Of a stretch of 64,000 bases of DNA, positions 47,518 to 59,228 are shown piece after piece; position 1 is the first letter of the stretch; the number at the start of each line of letters is the position of its first letter. Under the pieces are notes generated by a model, which ran no database searches, was not told the origin of the DNA, and worked only from the letters and a program-made list of their open reading frames with translations. Made by a program: the position numbers and the translations under genes. Source of the DNA: Leptodontidium sp. MPI-SDFR-AT-0119 (lineage: Eukaryota > Ascomycota > Leotiomycetes > Helotiales > Leptodontidiaceae); contig JAHLEZ010000011.1 of assembly GCA_020726505.1 (NCBI GenBank), forward strand, positions 2,046,001 through 2,110,000. The letters run 5' to 3'.

Positions 47518-48517
47518 ACGGAGGTTTGACGATTTGCTTGGTTTGTGGGGGGAAGAAAGGCGTACACTCGCAATGGCTGGATTGCATGGTGTCTCTTGAC
47601 ATCTGATTCTCAACCCATTGTAACTAAGGAATTGATATGGCTTTCGACACAAGAATGGCTCTGGTGCAATGCTTTTGATTTGATTGGGGGAGGGATATGA
47701 TTTGGAAAAGGGTTATGAATTTGGTGGCTGAGCTGGGCTGGATGAGAAGGTTCTCCTGTGGAATATTCCCAGGCATTCCAAGTGGAGTGGGTCTCCAGCT
47801 CTTCTCAGTACTACCCCATTCTTTCGAGGGAACCGGGTCTTTGGATTTGAGTGTTTCGTCCACCTCTCTGACTATTGAGGAAACTATTTCTCCTCGAACC
47901 CCGACGTCACAATTCTGTTGGATCAGCAACCTTCGTGCAGTCACAACTACCCTTTCAATCCACTTAAGTACCGTTTCCATCAAATCCTCAGCCTAATTTA
48001 GGACATTCATCCAACAACTGTGGTAGAAAGTAAGGGCTTTGTTCCTCAAGGCAGGTACCAACCCCCCTCATTTCTCCCCACATGCAATGATTTCCTTCGG
48101 ATCATCTCATGCTCAATCACAACCTCATTCTTACATGAGCTTCCTATCCAGGACCTGCATGCGCGACGAGTTCTTGGCTCAAAAACACATGTCTGCCTCC
48201 CCGCCAGCCTAATTGGCCTCCAAAATGAAACTCTCCTGAGGCCAAGGTCTGGGCATGCTCGTTGACCTTGGCCAGTATTTAACCCCTCCTACTTCCAACA
48301 ACATCGCCCACGTGCCTCACATTTTCTATTGAGATTATCCTCTGCCATGGCAAAGCTGTGGACTGCTCTAGCACTTCTCGAGATGTACGTCCGAGACGCA
48401 GGAACAGGTGCCAAAGTATATAAGTGCAGATAATGTTAGAAGAAATGAGTACCTTGTGAGCCAGCGATCCGTCTCCCTCATTCGTTCTCTCTCTTTGCAG
48501 CACCTGTATAAGTCAAG
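47518..48517. other. Intergenic
   Basis: About 1 kb containing the 3' flank of RPL10 and the promoter of the phosphatase gene. Short open frames only; nothing recognised. Confidence 0.5.
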
Positions 48518-50301
48518 ATGCGCGTCTCTACTCTCTGGCCTGTTGCTCTGCTCGTCTGTGTCACCCAGGCTGCGACGACTGGTCCGGGTGATTGGCAAGG
48601 TGCTACTGCGAAAAGCGTCATCTACATCGTGCCTGATGGATTTGGAACGGCTTCGCAGACTTTGGCGCGCGACTATGTCTCTGCGTTGAAGAATGGAGAG
48701 AACATCGGCAGACCCGTGACTTACCAGTTAGCTGCTGATCAAATGGTATGCGATCCTCAAGTGCGAAGTGACGAACCATGGCTAACCGATCAGGTCCTTG
48801 GAAGCGTTCGTACACAAGCAAGTGACGATTTGATCACCGACTCAGCTGCCAGTGCTACTGCCTTTGGATGTGGTGTCAAGACCTACAATGCTGGTATGTC
48901 TAGGTCCTGCAAATGGCAGTAACTCCCGGGTCTAATCTGTGTGTTAGCAATTGCTGTTGATGACAACCGTCAGCCCGTCGGTTCTATCCTCGAAGCTGCA
49001 AAGCTCGGTGGATTCAAGACAGGCTTGATCGCAACATCCAGAATCACCCACGCTACACCTGCTTGTAAGCATCTCGCCTCCCTCATCTCTTCACCCCAAC
49101 TCACAAATCTCAGGTTATGCTGCTCACGTCGTTCACCGTGACTCCGAAGCCAAAATTGCAGAGCACGAGATCGGTTATGGTCACCCACTCGGATCTGTCG
49201 TCGACATTCTCCTGGGTGGTGGCAGATGTTACTTCAAGCCAAACTCTCAAGCTGGATCCTGCCGAAGTGATAACATTGATCTCCTCAAGTTCGGAAAAGA
49301 ACAGGGCTTTAATGTATTTACTGATCGTGCCGGCTTTGATGAGTTGAAGGGTGGTGCTGATGCCAAGCTGCCATATGTTGGCTTATTTACTGAAGGTGAG
49401 AATTTGACGTTTGGATTCAATTTGCAAGGATATATTTCGGAAATGGAACTGAAATTCCCAGGCCACATGTCATATGAAATCGATCGTCAAGATAGTCTCG
49501 AGCCATCTCTACTTGAGATGACCAAGACGGCCCTCACATCACTCGAGAACGCAACCAAGAACACCAAGCGAGGTATATTCCCCTCGATCTACGCCACAAA
49601 ATTTCTCCCCTCCTCAAGTACTGACGTCCACAGGTTACTTCATTATGATCGAAGCCTCTCGCATCGATCACGCCGGACACTCCAACGACCCAATCGGTCA
49701 CCTCCACGACATAATCCAATACAATGAAGTAATGGATTTCGTGCGCAGCTGGATCGACAAACACCCCGATACGACCATGCTCTCAGCCGCCGACCACGAA
49801 ACAGGCGGCATTACACTCCACGGCTACAACCCACTCATCCTGAAAGCAGCCAACGCATCCGCAGAAGCTCTCGGCAACGCATTCAGCAAGTATACCGGCC
49901 CAGACCCATCATCCTTCCTCAAGACCGTCGTATTTCCCAGCTACGGTCTCCTCGACCCTACCGATGCCGAAGTATCGAAACTCGTCGCTCTGAAAGGAAA
50001 AAGTACGTTCTTGAATGAGATGGGAATTATGCTTAGTGCTCGAGGTGGGATTGGTTGGTCTACGAGCGGACATAGTGCGGTTGACGTCACGCTGTATGGG
50101 TATAGTAGTGACAAGGGAGGGAAGATCTTGAGGCAGAATATGGCTGGTAACTGGGATAACACTCAATTACCGCTTTACCTTGAGAAGCAACTTAAGTTAG
50201 ATCTTGGAGCTACCACCAAGGCGCTGAGGAAGAAGGGGACGCAGTGGGTTGGGAGGAGTGTGGAGAAGAGGTTTGAGGGCGAGAAGGAATATCATCATTG
50301 A
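48518..50301 (+). CDS. Secreted alkaline phosphatase
   Basis: Exons 48518-48745, 48794-48893, 48948-49064, 49114-49572 and 49634-50301 join to 523 residues with a signal peptide (MRVSTLWPVALLVCVTQA). Metal-site and catalytic motifs of the alkaline phosphatase superfamily are present: IVPDGFG (metal Asp), the nucleophile Ser in ITDSAASATAFGCG, SRITHATPA, MIEASRIDHAGHSND (metal ligands), AADHETGG, and WSTSGHSAVDV with the last His. It hydrolyses phosphomonoesters, likely outside the cell or in the vacuole. No C-terminal GPI-like hydrophobic tail; the tail is basic. Five exons rejoin family motifs precisely. Confidence 0.92.
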
Positions 50302-51083
50302 GTTGTGTTGTTGATTAATTGAAGGTAGGAAAGTAACAAAGGGGGAGGTGTAATTACCTGTGCCATAACTTCTAAATTTTTGAATGTCAAAGAGGATTTG
50401 ACTGAACCTGGATCTTTTATTATTCTAAATCCATTTGCTACAATAGAGTTCGGAACGAATCAGTAACAAAGTTCGAATTTGTCAATGGGATTTACTCGGT
50501 TGATATTCTACTTAAAGCTATTATTAAATCTCCCCGTCCAAACGTCCGAAATCCGCTGGCGTAGTTCAAAGAGAGATGAACTTACTTCAGAACGAGCATT
50601 GTTTGTCATTGATGCAGCTTTGTCTTTGAACCGTTGGGAGAAGATTAACGAGGAGAGGTAACTGCAGTCTTTGAAGACCATAGTAACCATCTACTTCCAC
50701 AACAGTCAAACAGACAAATAAACATCTTACAAGGTTTAAATAGCCAGCGACTGCAGAGAGTCTTTTGTAATTATACTCTGAATGACATGCCTACAAAGCT
50801 TGAAAGGAAATACTGTGACCAGACTAAAAAGAGGACAAAGGCCCATTGTGAAGAACTCGATTCAGTAGAACATATGATTTGTCCAGTAATAACGACTTTT
50901 CTCTTCAATGAGAAAGAAGTCCGAATACAGTGTTGAAACAGTCAATAGATGGTATGTATAATTACGAGGTATATTCCTCCAGGTTTCTAGTTGCTGCCAT
51001 CCACAACATCTTTCTACACACACCCCACATCACTATCACCCACCATCATCATCACTACCAGAACTAATCAGACATACTCGAAT
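50302..51083. other. Intergenic, AT-rich
   Basis: No gene recognised. CA/CAT-rich sequence around 51000-51060 precedes the small CxxC gene and is probably its leader. Confidence 0.45.
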
Positions 51084-51317
51084 ATGTGCAGCTCAAGCGG
51101 ATATACAGGCCAGCTGGTCAACCACGCCAACGCAGTATATTGGGTCTGTTGCGATGTAAGTACTCCCATGTGAAGATATTTAGGTTGAGATATGCTAACG
51201 AGAGAGTAGTGCGCACACAACGGCGAGGAATCGGGAAACAGAATGCAAGAAGTACGATGCCCCACCTGTGATCATCAGAGATGCTACCTCTGCCGTATCC
51301 AGGCCGCTAGAATCTAG
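51084..51317 (+). CDS. Tiny Cys-rich (CxxC) protein, 59 aa
   Basis: Two exons (51084-51155, 51210-51317; 54-base intron) encode 59 residues. Eight Cys and two His are arranged as VYWVCCDCAHNGEESG, then CPTCDHQRCYLC. The spacing (CCxC, CxxC, CxxC plus His) fits one or two zinc-binding knuckles. No signal peptide, so an intracellular metal-binding protein is likely. Similar very small Cys-knuckle proteins exist in filamentous fungi without known function. The reading relies on one intron, which joins two Cys-rich frames exactly in phase. Confidence 0.65.
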
Positions 51318-52616
51318 ATACCAATAATCTCCCTGCATTCTTGCAGTGAGGTGTGGTATACAGCCGGATCTTGGACAGCTAAGGGTACTGTAGGAGAGGT
51401 TGGTGTTTTTCTCCTTTTTTAGGCTCTGTATTCTTGTCGAGATATATTATGGTGCAAGCTCGCCTTGAGCCCTTTGTTTTATTTTTAGAGCGTTGACGCC
51501 CATAGATCGTAGTTATGACAGACGTTTGAAATCATTAGGCCCGATCCTTGAAATGGTGGTGATATTTAGTAGTAAATATGCCTTTGACCTACCCATGACG
51601 TGTTTACTCTTTCCCTTCCTTCCTCGCCTCTTAAATCCATCTCTTTCGAACACTGCCGTTGAATATTGGAGAGCACCATCATCCAAAACTCTACTCCCAA
51701 ATCTTCTTCAGACTGCCCAAGTAAACACACCAGTATTGAGGTAACGCCGTCGCCGCCACGGTTAGGGATGCTGTCACCTAAACAAACAAACGTCTGTCCC
51801 TGCGGAGCGAGACGCACCCTACAACGAGACAAATTGTAGGTACTTCGAATTCAAACGACTTTAAATCTACAAATATATTAGAATTCTAATATATCTTTAT
51901 TTTAGTTACGTTATATGCCTCTCCCGAACACTCATTACTTATTAATTCCGAAAATTTTAATCGCGTCGTCGCTGCCTATCTGAAATAACGAGTCTCCTTT
52001 CCTAATATAATAGGACCCCTTGGCATATAACTACTATCAAGCTTTCTTCACCTTTTAAACATATAAAACGATTAGATATAGATATCCAGGTTTTGTTATA
52101 AGGCTAAAAAGCTAGTTCCACGATTGTGGCGGCCAGGGCGTGCCATGTCATAGGACGTCGCCACATGGGCGGATCCACCAGAAACACCCTCCTGAAGGGC
52201 CCTGTAAGGCTGCCTGTGACAAGCCCCTAAGAAGCGAGAAATAGTGTATTGTTCGAGCTGTGGTAATCACTTATGACCCCTCTATACCATTTTAGGCTTA
52301 GCGGCACGTGAGCCGTACAGTGGGGTGCTTAGCCAGGCAGCTAAGTGGATGGTAACCTCGTAATAAAATTTGTGGCTGCTAAAGGTGTGGCTGCGACCTT
52401 TGTGGCTGGGCGATTATTTTTCAGAAAAATTTGCGTGCCGTGATGGTGGCTTAGACACATCAAAGCTAGGGTAAGTGAACAGCCACCACCAACTTCATCC
52501 ATGCTCCATCCTTTGCATAATAATCCCCTTGTTATTCAAAACTAATCAGCTTTAATTCTTTAATCTTTCCCGCGATAGATCCCCTCTACTCCAGCATACG
52601 AACGATACAGGAAACC
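51318..52616. other. Intergenic with AT-rich island and GC-rich neighbour
   Basis: Bases about 51840-52100 are strongly AT-rich (many TATA/TTTAA strings). They switch abruptly to GC-richer sequence at about 52110-52470 with repeated GTGGCT words. This mosaic suggests mobile-element debris, perhaps with RIP-like AT enrichment, but no transposase motif, terminal repeat or tRNA was found. Confidence 0.4.
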
Positions 52617-54894
52617 ATGCCTTTACATTTCCATCAGTTGGCACTCTGGCAACAGAGAAATATCGGGAGCAACCAGAGCTTTATTCTACTCTTTGCTTGA
52701 ACAAACACCTTCAGACTTTGCGCTCGTCCCTCCTAAATGTAATGGCGCTCTCTGTAGCTCCTGCTCTCAAATTCCATTTGACGATGTATTTTGTGTTGCA
52801 GAGAATGATGACAATATCACCTTTGATATTGGGACGTTCTCGGATATCGAAAATCGGAGGGATTGTGCCTTCTGCTCGTTCGTGAGGAACGTCTGCTTGA
52901 TTGCCTTCCCCTGGCATTGGATACGGCGGTTTCAAACTTACAGCCAACCATTCAAAATCACTGGAGGACCTAGAGCCTGGAGAACTTTTTATGACATTCC
53001 TCCTCCTGCTTTCGTAGCACCGTCTGCTATACTGCAGTCACCTAAATTCTTCGATCAGAATGAGGAATATCATGAAGGTTTCCTTTCCTCGTGGCTTCTC
53101 TGCTATGTACCTCGCCAGGCTCCCCGAATCGCTGTTCGCCTACGAACGAAGGGGGAAGTGGTAAATGGCGAAATCGACGTTGATCTGATCAATTCCTGGA
53201 TATCGAACTGCTCGGCAAAGCACATATCTTGCAAAGAGAAGCTGTCCATCTCTGAGTTGCATACACATGTCCGACCGAATTTTATCGACGTGTTTACCAA
53301 TAATCTTGTACGAGGTGACGTTGTGACCGACTATGTGGCTTTGAGTTACGTCTGGGGTCCTAGCCAGCCAGAACCGCGATGTAAACACCAAGAGACTGCT
53401 GGGGGAGAACTAGTGATTTCGAGATTTCCCCATGGGGAGCCTTCAATGTACGCAATTAGAAACTCGGAACACATGGTCTTCAGTCATCCTTGTCAAGTTG
53501 TCAAAGACGCCATGGAGCTGGTGAAGAAAATTGGATTTCGTTATCTGTGGGTCGATGAGTACTGTATTGGGAATGGAGCTCGAGAAAGGGAGATCCACAT
53601 CAGCCAAATGGATAGCATATATGAAGGAGCTGTTCTAACGATATGTGCACTGTCTGGAGCGCACAAGCACCTTGGTCTGCCTGGGATGAGTTCACCACTT
53701 CAGGTTGCCCCTCAGCCATATTTAGATCTCGACTTAAACCGAATTATAGCAACTAGATTACCTAGCCCACTACACGATGCTAGGACATCCCCATGGAATG
53801 AGCGTGCATGGACATTACAGGAAGCCTCTTTATCCAGACGCTTACTTTGCTTCACAGATCAATCAGTGTTCTGGGTCTGCCAAGAGGAGATGTTTCACGA
53901 TGCAATCGATTGCCTCGATCTTGGTCCAGAAGGTCGGGCTTTGATCCCTTCCCCAAATGGTTTTCTGCAATTTCCCTTTCGTCTACACGAATTTAATAGG
54001 CCATTTGATCTGTTTGCGTTCCGATCAATTTTGATTGCATACACCCGCAGACATCTGACACAAAATTCTGATGCTCTGGCTACACTCTCCGGATTGTTAT
54101 CGAGGATCACCAAACTGGCCCGAGCAGAGTTCTGTTTCGGGCATCCAAAGCAAGACCTCATTCGAAGCTTGTTATGGAAAAATGAATCTATTCATCGCCG
54201 GAATGAATTCCCTTCATGGACATGGCTTGGGTGGAAAGGCAACATAACGATACCAATGTGGCAAATGGGCCACCCCGACGATTCCCGGCCGGATATCTTC
54301 TTCCTTGAGATTGATGGGTATGAAGACAACACGCATTCGGTGGTGGAAAGAGACATTGCCCGAGTTATTGAATATCCGGATGAGAAATCCGAGAAACCCA
54401 CTTTGAAAATCTTCTCCAAAGTCGCAAGGCTTCAAGCTGTCAAAGTCGCACGCAAAGGTGAAAGTTTTCAGAATAGTAATGGGGACGAAGGTGATGGAAT
54501 GAATACGGCGAATAATGACTTGTGGTGCCTCAATATTGCTCATTCGCACGATGTACCTTGTGTGCATGCAGGTGTTTGTTGGGTGTTTACACACGACGCA
54601 TGTTTCACTGTCGATCCTGAAACATCATCACAATTGGAACAAAGAGGCTGTAAAATGGAACTTGTGCTTCTGGTCCACTGGCAAGAACACATCCGAGGAG
54701 AGCAGTCTACCTGGAAAACTCTTGAAATTAACCCTCTCCTTACGAGTGGTGAATCTGAGATTGGGAACCTGGTCCTTACACTTCTTCTTCTCAGAAATCA
54801 AGCAGGAAGAGCAGAAAGGATTGCTTTGGTGCCAATCCCATATGAGAGTTGGGCTGCTGCATCACCAGAGGAAATGTTGGTAGAACTAGTATAG
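52617..54894 (+). CDS. HET-domain (heterokaryon incompatibility) protein, unusual core motif
   Basis: The main open frame runs from about 52693 to 54894 (over 730 residues) but has no ATG near its start. I propose ATG 52617 with a 40-base intron (52637-52676), which restores frame and gives 745 residues; this start is uncertain. An N-terminal Cys-rich segment (LCSSC, CAFCSFVRNVC) is common in this family. HET motifs are present as DYVALSYVWGPSQPEPR, YLWVDEYCIGNGARERE and NERAWTLQEASLSRRLLCF. The usual WIDALCI is WVDEYCI here, a slight deviation. HET proteins can trigger cell death on non-self contact; most have no proven role. Confidence 0.8.
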
Positions 54895-55166
54895 ACGCTC
54901 GAGACGCAGTCAATTTTCCGCAGAGGTTCTCATTGATCAACATGACAATTGCATTTTATTGCACGCGATCACAATCTTCCCCCAAATAGCTCGGGGGCGG
55001 GGGGTTGGAGTATAGAAAAGCCAACTTATTCTAGTAAGGAAGAGAAAGAAATAAACTAACGCCACAAGAATTATATAGGCATAGACCCCTCTCCATCTTA
55101 CTATTCTTCCCCCATGCCTAGAGACTATCTCTTACCTCCATTAGATTATCAAAAACACTCATCCGA
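54895..55166. other. Short spacer after HET gene
   Basis: No gene recognised. Contains a poly-G/C run near 54990. Confidence 0.4.
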
Positions 55167-55740
55167 TCATCCAGTCTCGCTCGAATTGAACGCAATTCCT
55201 GAGTCCGCACCCGACGTTTCCATCTCATCCATCTCCTTTCTCAGCGTTCTCTTTGCCACTCTCAACTTGGTAGTGGACCGACATGGGCTCCCATTTCCAC
55301 AGCAGTCTCCCATTTCCCTCTCAAGTATAGCGGACTTAGCTCGCTTTCTAACGTGGCTTCGAGATCCTCATTATCCAATCCAGCACAGCAAAGGCTCCAA
55401 GGAAATACAACTCCTGCACCGTAAAGCCAAACCACCTTTTCGCCTGATACCTGCGCAACTTTCGTTTTCGCAATGATTTTGGAGTGGAAAGGAATGGGAA
55501 CGGGCTGAGGAAGCTGACTGGGAACCACGAAGGTGAGAGAGGAGTGAAGCTGGAGCTGCCGGCCTTTTTCCAGAATCCGGTGGGAGTATGTGTTGATGGT
55601 TCGAACGGGATAGCTATATGTTTTTGCGAGGTTAGTGGGGTTGTTTAATCGTCTTCGAACTGGATTGTAGTTAACGTTGTGACGAGGGAGTTGCTAATCA
55701 GTGAAGGGGCATTACTACGAGGCAAAAGTTTGTTGAATTG
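55167..55740 (-). pseudogene. Possible degraded hypothetical gene
   Basis: Minus-strand sequence reads as protein in two frames. The first has SLRKRKLRRYQAKRW and ELYFLGAFAVLDWIMRISKP. It then meets a stop near 55352, while one base shifted it goes on as RKRAKSAILEREMGD and RTLRKEMDEMETSGADSG to a stop at 55167. Further upstream is another in-frame TAA (about 55652), close to a CTAAC branch-point-like site and a TAG acceptor, so that stop may be intronic. No ATG was fixed. Either a gene broken by a one-base shift, or one with an intron I misread. Family unknown. Confidence 0.35.
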
Positions 55741-56300
55741 GATCGTTTAATTTCGCCTCTGCCATTCCCAGTCCGGGACAGTTGCCAATTCAGAGAACTG
55801 AAGAAAGTGCCCATATGTAATTGTTTCCTGGTGTAATACGAGAATTAGAGGCATAGCAGCAATACTGATTGCGTCAAAGGACGGCCATCCCATCACAAAG
55901 AAGACACGTGCCGCCGATACATGCCACTTATGGACGTACAAGAAAACAATGGCAGGGCAGTTTAACGACAAGGAACACTGTTTTGATTAAAATAAAATAA
56001 AAACATTGCAATAAATAAACCGAAATTGAAATCACAAAGGATGTTACCTACCGGGTAGGGAAGGCGCATCGGTATGTCGGAGACTTCAGGTCAGCTACGG
56101 AGGAATTGCTTCACGTCCCCAGATAATAACATAGATAAAAGGTGAAACGTACTTCATTCCCTTCTATCACGAGAGCTTGTGCTGCGCTTTGGGTGAAGTC
56201 AATACGCCGATGGATATTAGACTTCGAAAAGCATCGTCTTTCAATGACCAGCGCCAATCCTGCCACAAATAATATAATACACCGTTTCCGTTTGCCCAAG
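55741..56300. other. Intergenic
   Basis: A minus-strand open frame (55747-55960) looks partly protein-like (FFVMGWPSFDAISIAAM) but has no ATG at its head and no known relative. It also includes the 3' flank of the splicing-factor gene. Confidence 0.35.
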
Positions 56301-59228
56301 CTACTCCAATTTACCCACAACCAGTTTGAGGACATCCTCCTGGCTCTTGCGAGCATTTTTCGGGTCCTTCGCGACACTCTGCCAGACTTCGCCATGTCTC
56401 GGTTCGCTCAAAATCATCTTAGCTATGACATCTGCTCGCTTTTCCTGCACAAAAATATTAGTACCATAAGATAAGTGATCTTGTGGGAAACTTACATCAG
56501 TTCCGTGCTGCATCAAGAACTTGTAATACCAAGCCCATGCATCGCCGATATCACTGTCAAGTAATATTGCTTTCTCGAACCAATTTTGTGCCTTCTCTAA
56601 CCTTCTTTCTCCCCAGAATATGCGCGCGATAGTGACGAAGAGGATTGGATCATTGTCGACCTTCTTAATCGCTTCTAGCGCTCTAGGTTTCCGCTGTGTG
56701 CGGGCTTCGAGATGCCAGATTGATTCAGTATAAAGAAGGCCGCTGGTGGGTACCTGTTGCAAAGCTTGAGCCATAAGGTTCTTTGCTTGACTCATATTGT
56801 TGGCTCGTCTTTCCAAACGAACAGACTCGGTCCATAGCTCTGGTGATTTGGGTACAGCCAATCGAGCGCGATCGAGAACACCACGAGCCTTGACCACGTT
56901 TCCAACCCGTTCTTCGAGTCGCGAGTAGAGAAGCCAGAGAGGTACCGACTTTGTGCAGGCCTTAGTACCGGTGCCGTATGCCTCACGAGCCTGTGGTAAC
57001 TTGCCATCGCTTTCGTATATTTGCCCCTTCATCATCCACAACTTCGCTGCTCCCGGGAAAAGCTGCAAAGCTTGGTTGACCAGATCAAGAGCGGCATCGA
57101 GATCGCCTAATTGTCGCTCGAACGCGACACTCTTCATCCAGACTCTGTCAGTGGGTGCCTCTTGCCGAGCTTGTTCGAGAAGCTTCCTAGCCTGCTCGGG
57201 CTCCTTATTCTCAGCTTCAAGTTTGACAGCTGCCAACCAAATGTCTTCGTTATTTGGATTTTGGTTGAAAGCTCTGCCCAGGACTCTTCGAGCATTGTCG
57301 ATTTCGCCAGCCTGCCATTTCTCCTTCGCCAACATCATCCAGAGGACTTCGCTCTGTGGACAAGCCTCTACGGCCTTCTCCAGAGTTTGCCAAAGTGCTT
57401 CTTTTGTCCCGTGATTCTTCTCCAAGTCGGCAGCAGCTAGCCATAGTTTTCTGCTATTGACAAAGACTCGTAGTGCGTATGCGTAGATTGCCCGAGCTGT
57501 CTCGTATTTCCCCCTTCCAATACTGGCTCGCGCATCTTCCATCCAAATATCCTTCCGGTCATCGTCCTCGTCAAGTCCCCATCCAAGGGTTTCACGAATG
57601 ATGGCACCGCAAGTCAATACGGCGTCTTCTTCCTCACACTTTTCTGCTTCAGTGATCCACTCCTCGCGCTTTAACATCGCGGACTCCTTGGCAAGAGCTT
57701 GAACGGCTCGCTTCATTACATTGATCGTAGTGTTTCCGATTTGCTCCTGAAGTCTCGCAGCAGCAATCCAGATCTCATGTGAAGTGGGAATAGCTTTCCG
57801 GGCTTTGTTGAGGACTTTCTGGGCATTATCTGAGCTCTCGAGGCGTGCTAGAGCCAACCAAAGTTCGACTGAGAGGGGTATAATTTCGGTGGCCTTTGCA
57901 AGAAGTAGTCGAGCATCGGCAGGATCCTCCTCCAAGTTGACTGCTTCCTTCCACAGCATTACTGATTGGGGAATATGGTCCAGTGCATGCCGGAGAACCT
58001 TCTTCTTGGCTCGGGCTTCCGACTCTAGCTTCATGGCTTCAATCCAGAGGTTTACAGACCGGTCGTTATTTTTGATGGCATTCGCTGCAATAATCTTGGC
58101 GTTGTGGTTGTCGTTCAATCTGATATTCTCCAACCAGACGTCCTCACTCTTTGGACAAAACTCGCATGCCCGGGCAATAACGTTTCTCGCCGCGACGGTC
58201 TTTCCGGCCAACTCCTCCAATCGTGCCGCAGCAATCCAACCAGGTGCATGCTTGGGATTTGTTCGAATGACTGACTCTAGGAGAACTCGGACTCGCTTAA
58301 TATCTGCAACCTGTGCTTCGCCTGAATTGACTTGTGATTTGGCCAGGCTTGTGAGATATCCCTTGGGATCGATATTCGTCGCACTTCCCGCAACGGAATC
58401 TGTTCCTGACCCAGCTTGATCCAATCTAACTTGCAGAACCTTGTCTCTTGCCGCTCCAATATCTGCGAAGTTGGTCATCGTTCCGCTTTCGTTGTCTCCT
58501 GAGGGTCCATCATCCGCAACTGTAGTGCCGAGCTCTGAAGAGTCTCGCGCGCCAGCAATAACACTATCAGGCACCGCATAGAACTTTTGTCGCAACGCCT
58601 GCTTGTTCCTCCGATTCTTGCCCGTCAAATCGCCGACCTCTGGTAGATTCGCCCAATCTTCATCGCTGACCGTGGTCAATGCGCGCTTCAAATCTGCGAA
58701 TTGTTGTTGGATCTTTGGGTTGTTTCGTTCGTATTCTTCTTGTTCTGCTTTCTCGCGAGCTTCCCTGTAGGTAGAAACGTCGGTAATCTGGTCAACTATT
58801 TGCATATTTGATAAACCATCTGCATAGAGGGTAATAGGGGGATAGTGATGGGATGTGGGGACCAACCTTCTAGCTTTCCGCCGCCTGTCCATCTTCTCGT
58901 CTACTTCCTGGTATATGCGATCTGCCTCATCGTCGTCCTTGTCGTATGCACCGCCTGCGAACAAGCCGACCTCATTCTCTGGATCCTGAAACCGCTCGTC
59001 GTCATCGTTCTCCTCTTCCTTCTTCTCGGTTGCTCCGTATGCTGTGGGTGCGGCGGCTCCAAGTTGGGCAGCGCGCTTTGCGAGAGCTTCTTTGATCTGG
59101 TCTTCGCTGGGGCCTTCTCGCGCAGGACCAAGATCTGAACGTGTTGTGAAGCCGGTGGCACCTCGTCCAAGACCGGCAACGTAGTTCTCTGGAGCCGGCT
59201 GGTTAAGGAAGTCTCGTCGTCCAGACAT
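56301..59228 (-). CDS. Pre-mRNA splicing factor Prp6/Prp1 (U4/U6.U5 tri-snRNP)
   Basis: Three exons: 58867-59228, 56496-58764 and 56301-56444, giving 924 residues. ATG at 59228 starts MSGRRDFLNQPAPENYVAGL, the conserved N-terminus of the family. A PRP1 N-terminal domain (about 1-150) with an acidic stretch is followed by HAT/TPR-like helical repeats (NPKHAPGWIAAARLEELAG, WLALARLESSDNAQKVL, WLLYSRLEERVGNVVKAR). It bridges U5 with U4/U6 snRNPs. The two introns (102 and 51 bases) are multiples of three without stops, so they hide in one long open frame; the family boundary RRKARR-EAREKAEQEEYERN shows that the first is an intron, and GTAAGT...TGCAG marks the second. Confidence 0.92.
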   Translation of the reverse strand: MSGRRDFLNQPAPENYVAGLGRGATGFTTRSDLGPAREGPSEDQIKEALAKRAAQLGAAAPTAYGATEKKEEENDDDERFQDPENEVGLFAGGAYDKDDDEADRIYQEVDEKMDRRRKARRLVPTSHHYPPITLYADGLSNMQIVDQITDVSTYREAREKAEQEEYERNNPKIQQQFADLKRALTTVSDEDWANLPEVGDLTGKNRRNKQALRQKFYAVPDSVIAGARDSSELGTTVADDGPSGDNESGTMTNFADIGAARDKVLQVRLDQAGSGTDSVAGSATNIDPKGYLTSLAKSQVNSGEAQVADIKRVRVLLESVIRTNPKHAPGWIAAARLEELAGKTVAARNVIARACEFCPKSEDVWLENIRLNDNHNAKIIAANAIKNNDRSVNLWIEAMKLESEARAKKKVLRHALDHIPQSVMLWKEAVNLEEDPADARLLLAKATEIIPLSVELWLALARLESSDNAQKVLNKARKAIPTSHEIWIAAARLQEQIGNTTINVMKRAVQALAKESAMLKREEWITEAEKCEEEDAVLTCGAIIRETLGWGLDEDDDRKDIWMEDARASIGRGKYETARAIYAYALRVFVNSRKLWLAAADLEKNHGTKEALWQTLEKAVEACPQSEVLWMMLAKEKWQAGEIDNARRVLGRAFNQNPNNEDIWLAAVKLEAENKEPEQARKLLEQARQEAPTDRVWMKSVAFERQLGDLDAALDLVNQALQLFPGAAKLWMMKGQIYESDGKLPQAREAYGTGTKACTKSVPLWLLYSRLEERVGNVVKARGVLDRARLAVPKSPELWTESVRLERRANNMSQAKNLMAQALQQVPTSGLLYTESIWHLEARTQRKPRALEAIKKVDNDPILFVTIARIFWGERRLEKAQNWFEKAILLDSDIGDAWAWYYKFLMQHGTDVSFPQDHLSYGTNIFVQEKRADVIAKMILSEPRHGEVWQSVAKDPKNARKSQEDVLKLVVGKLE

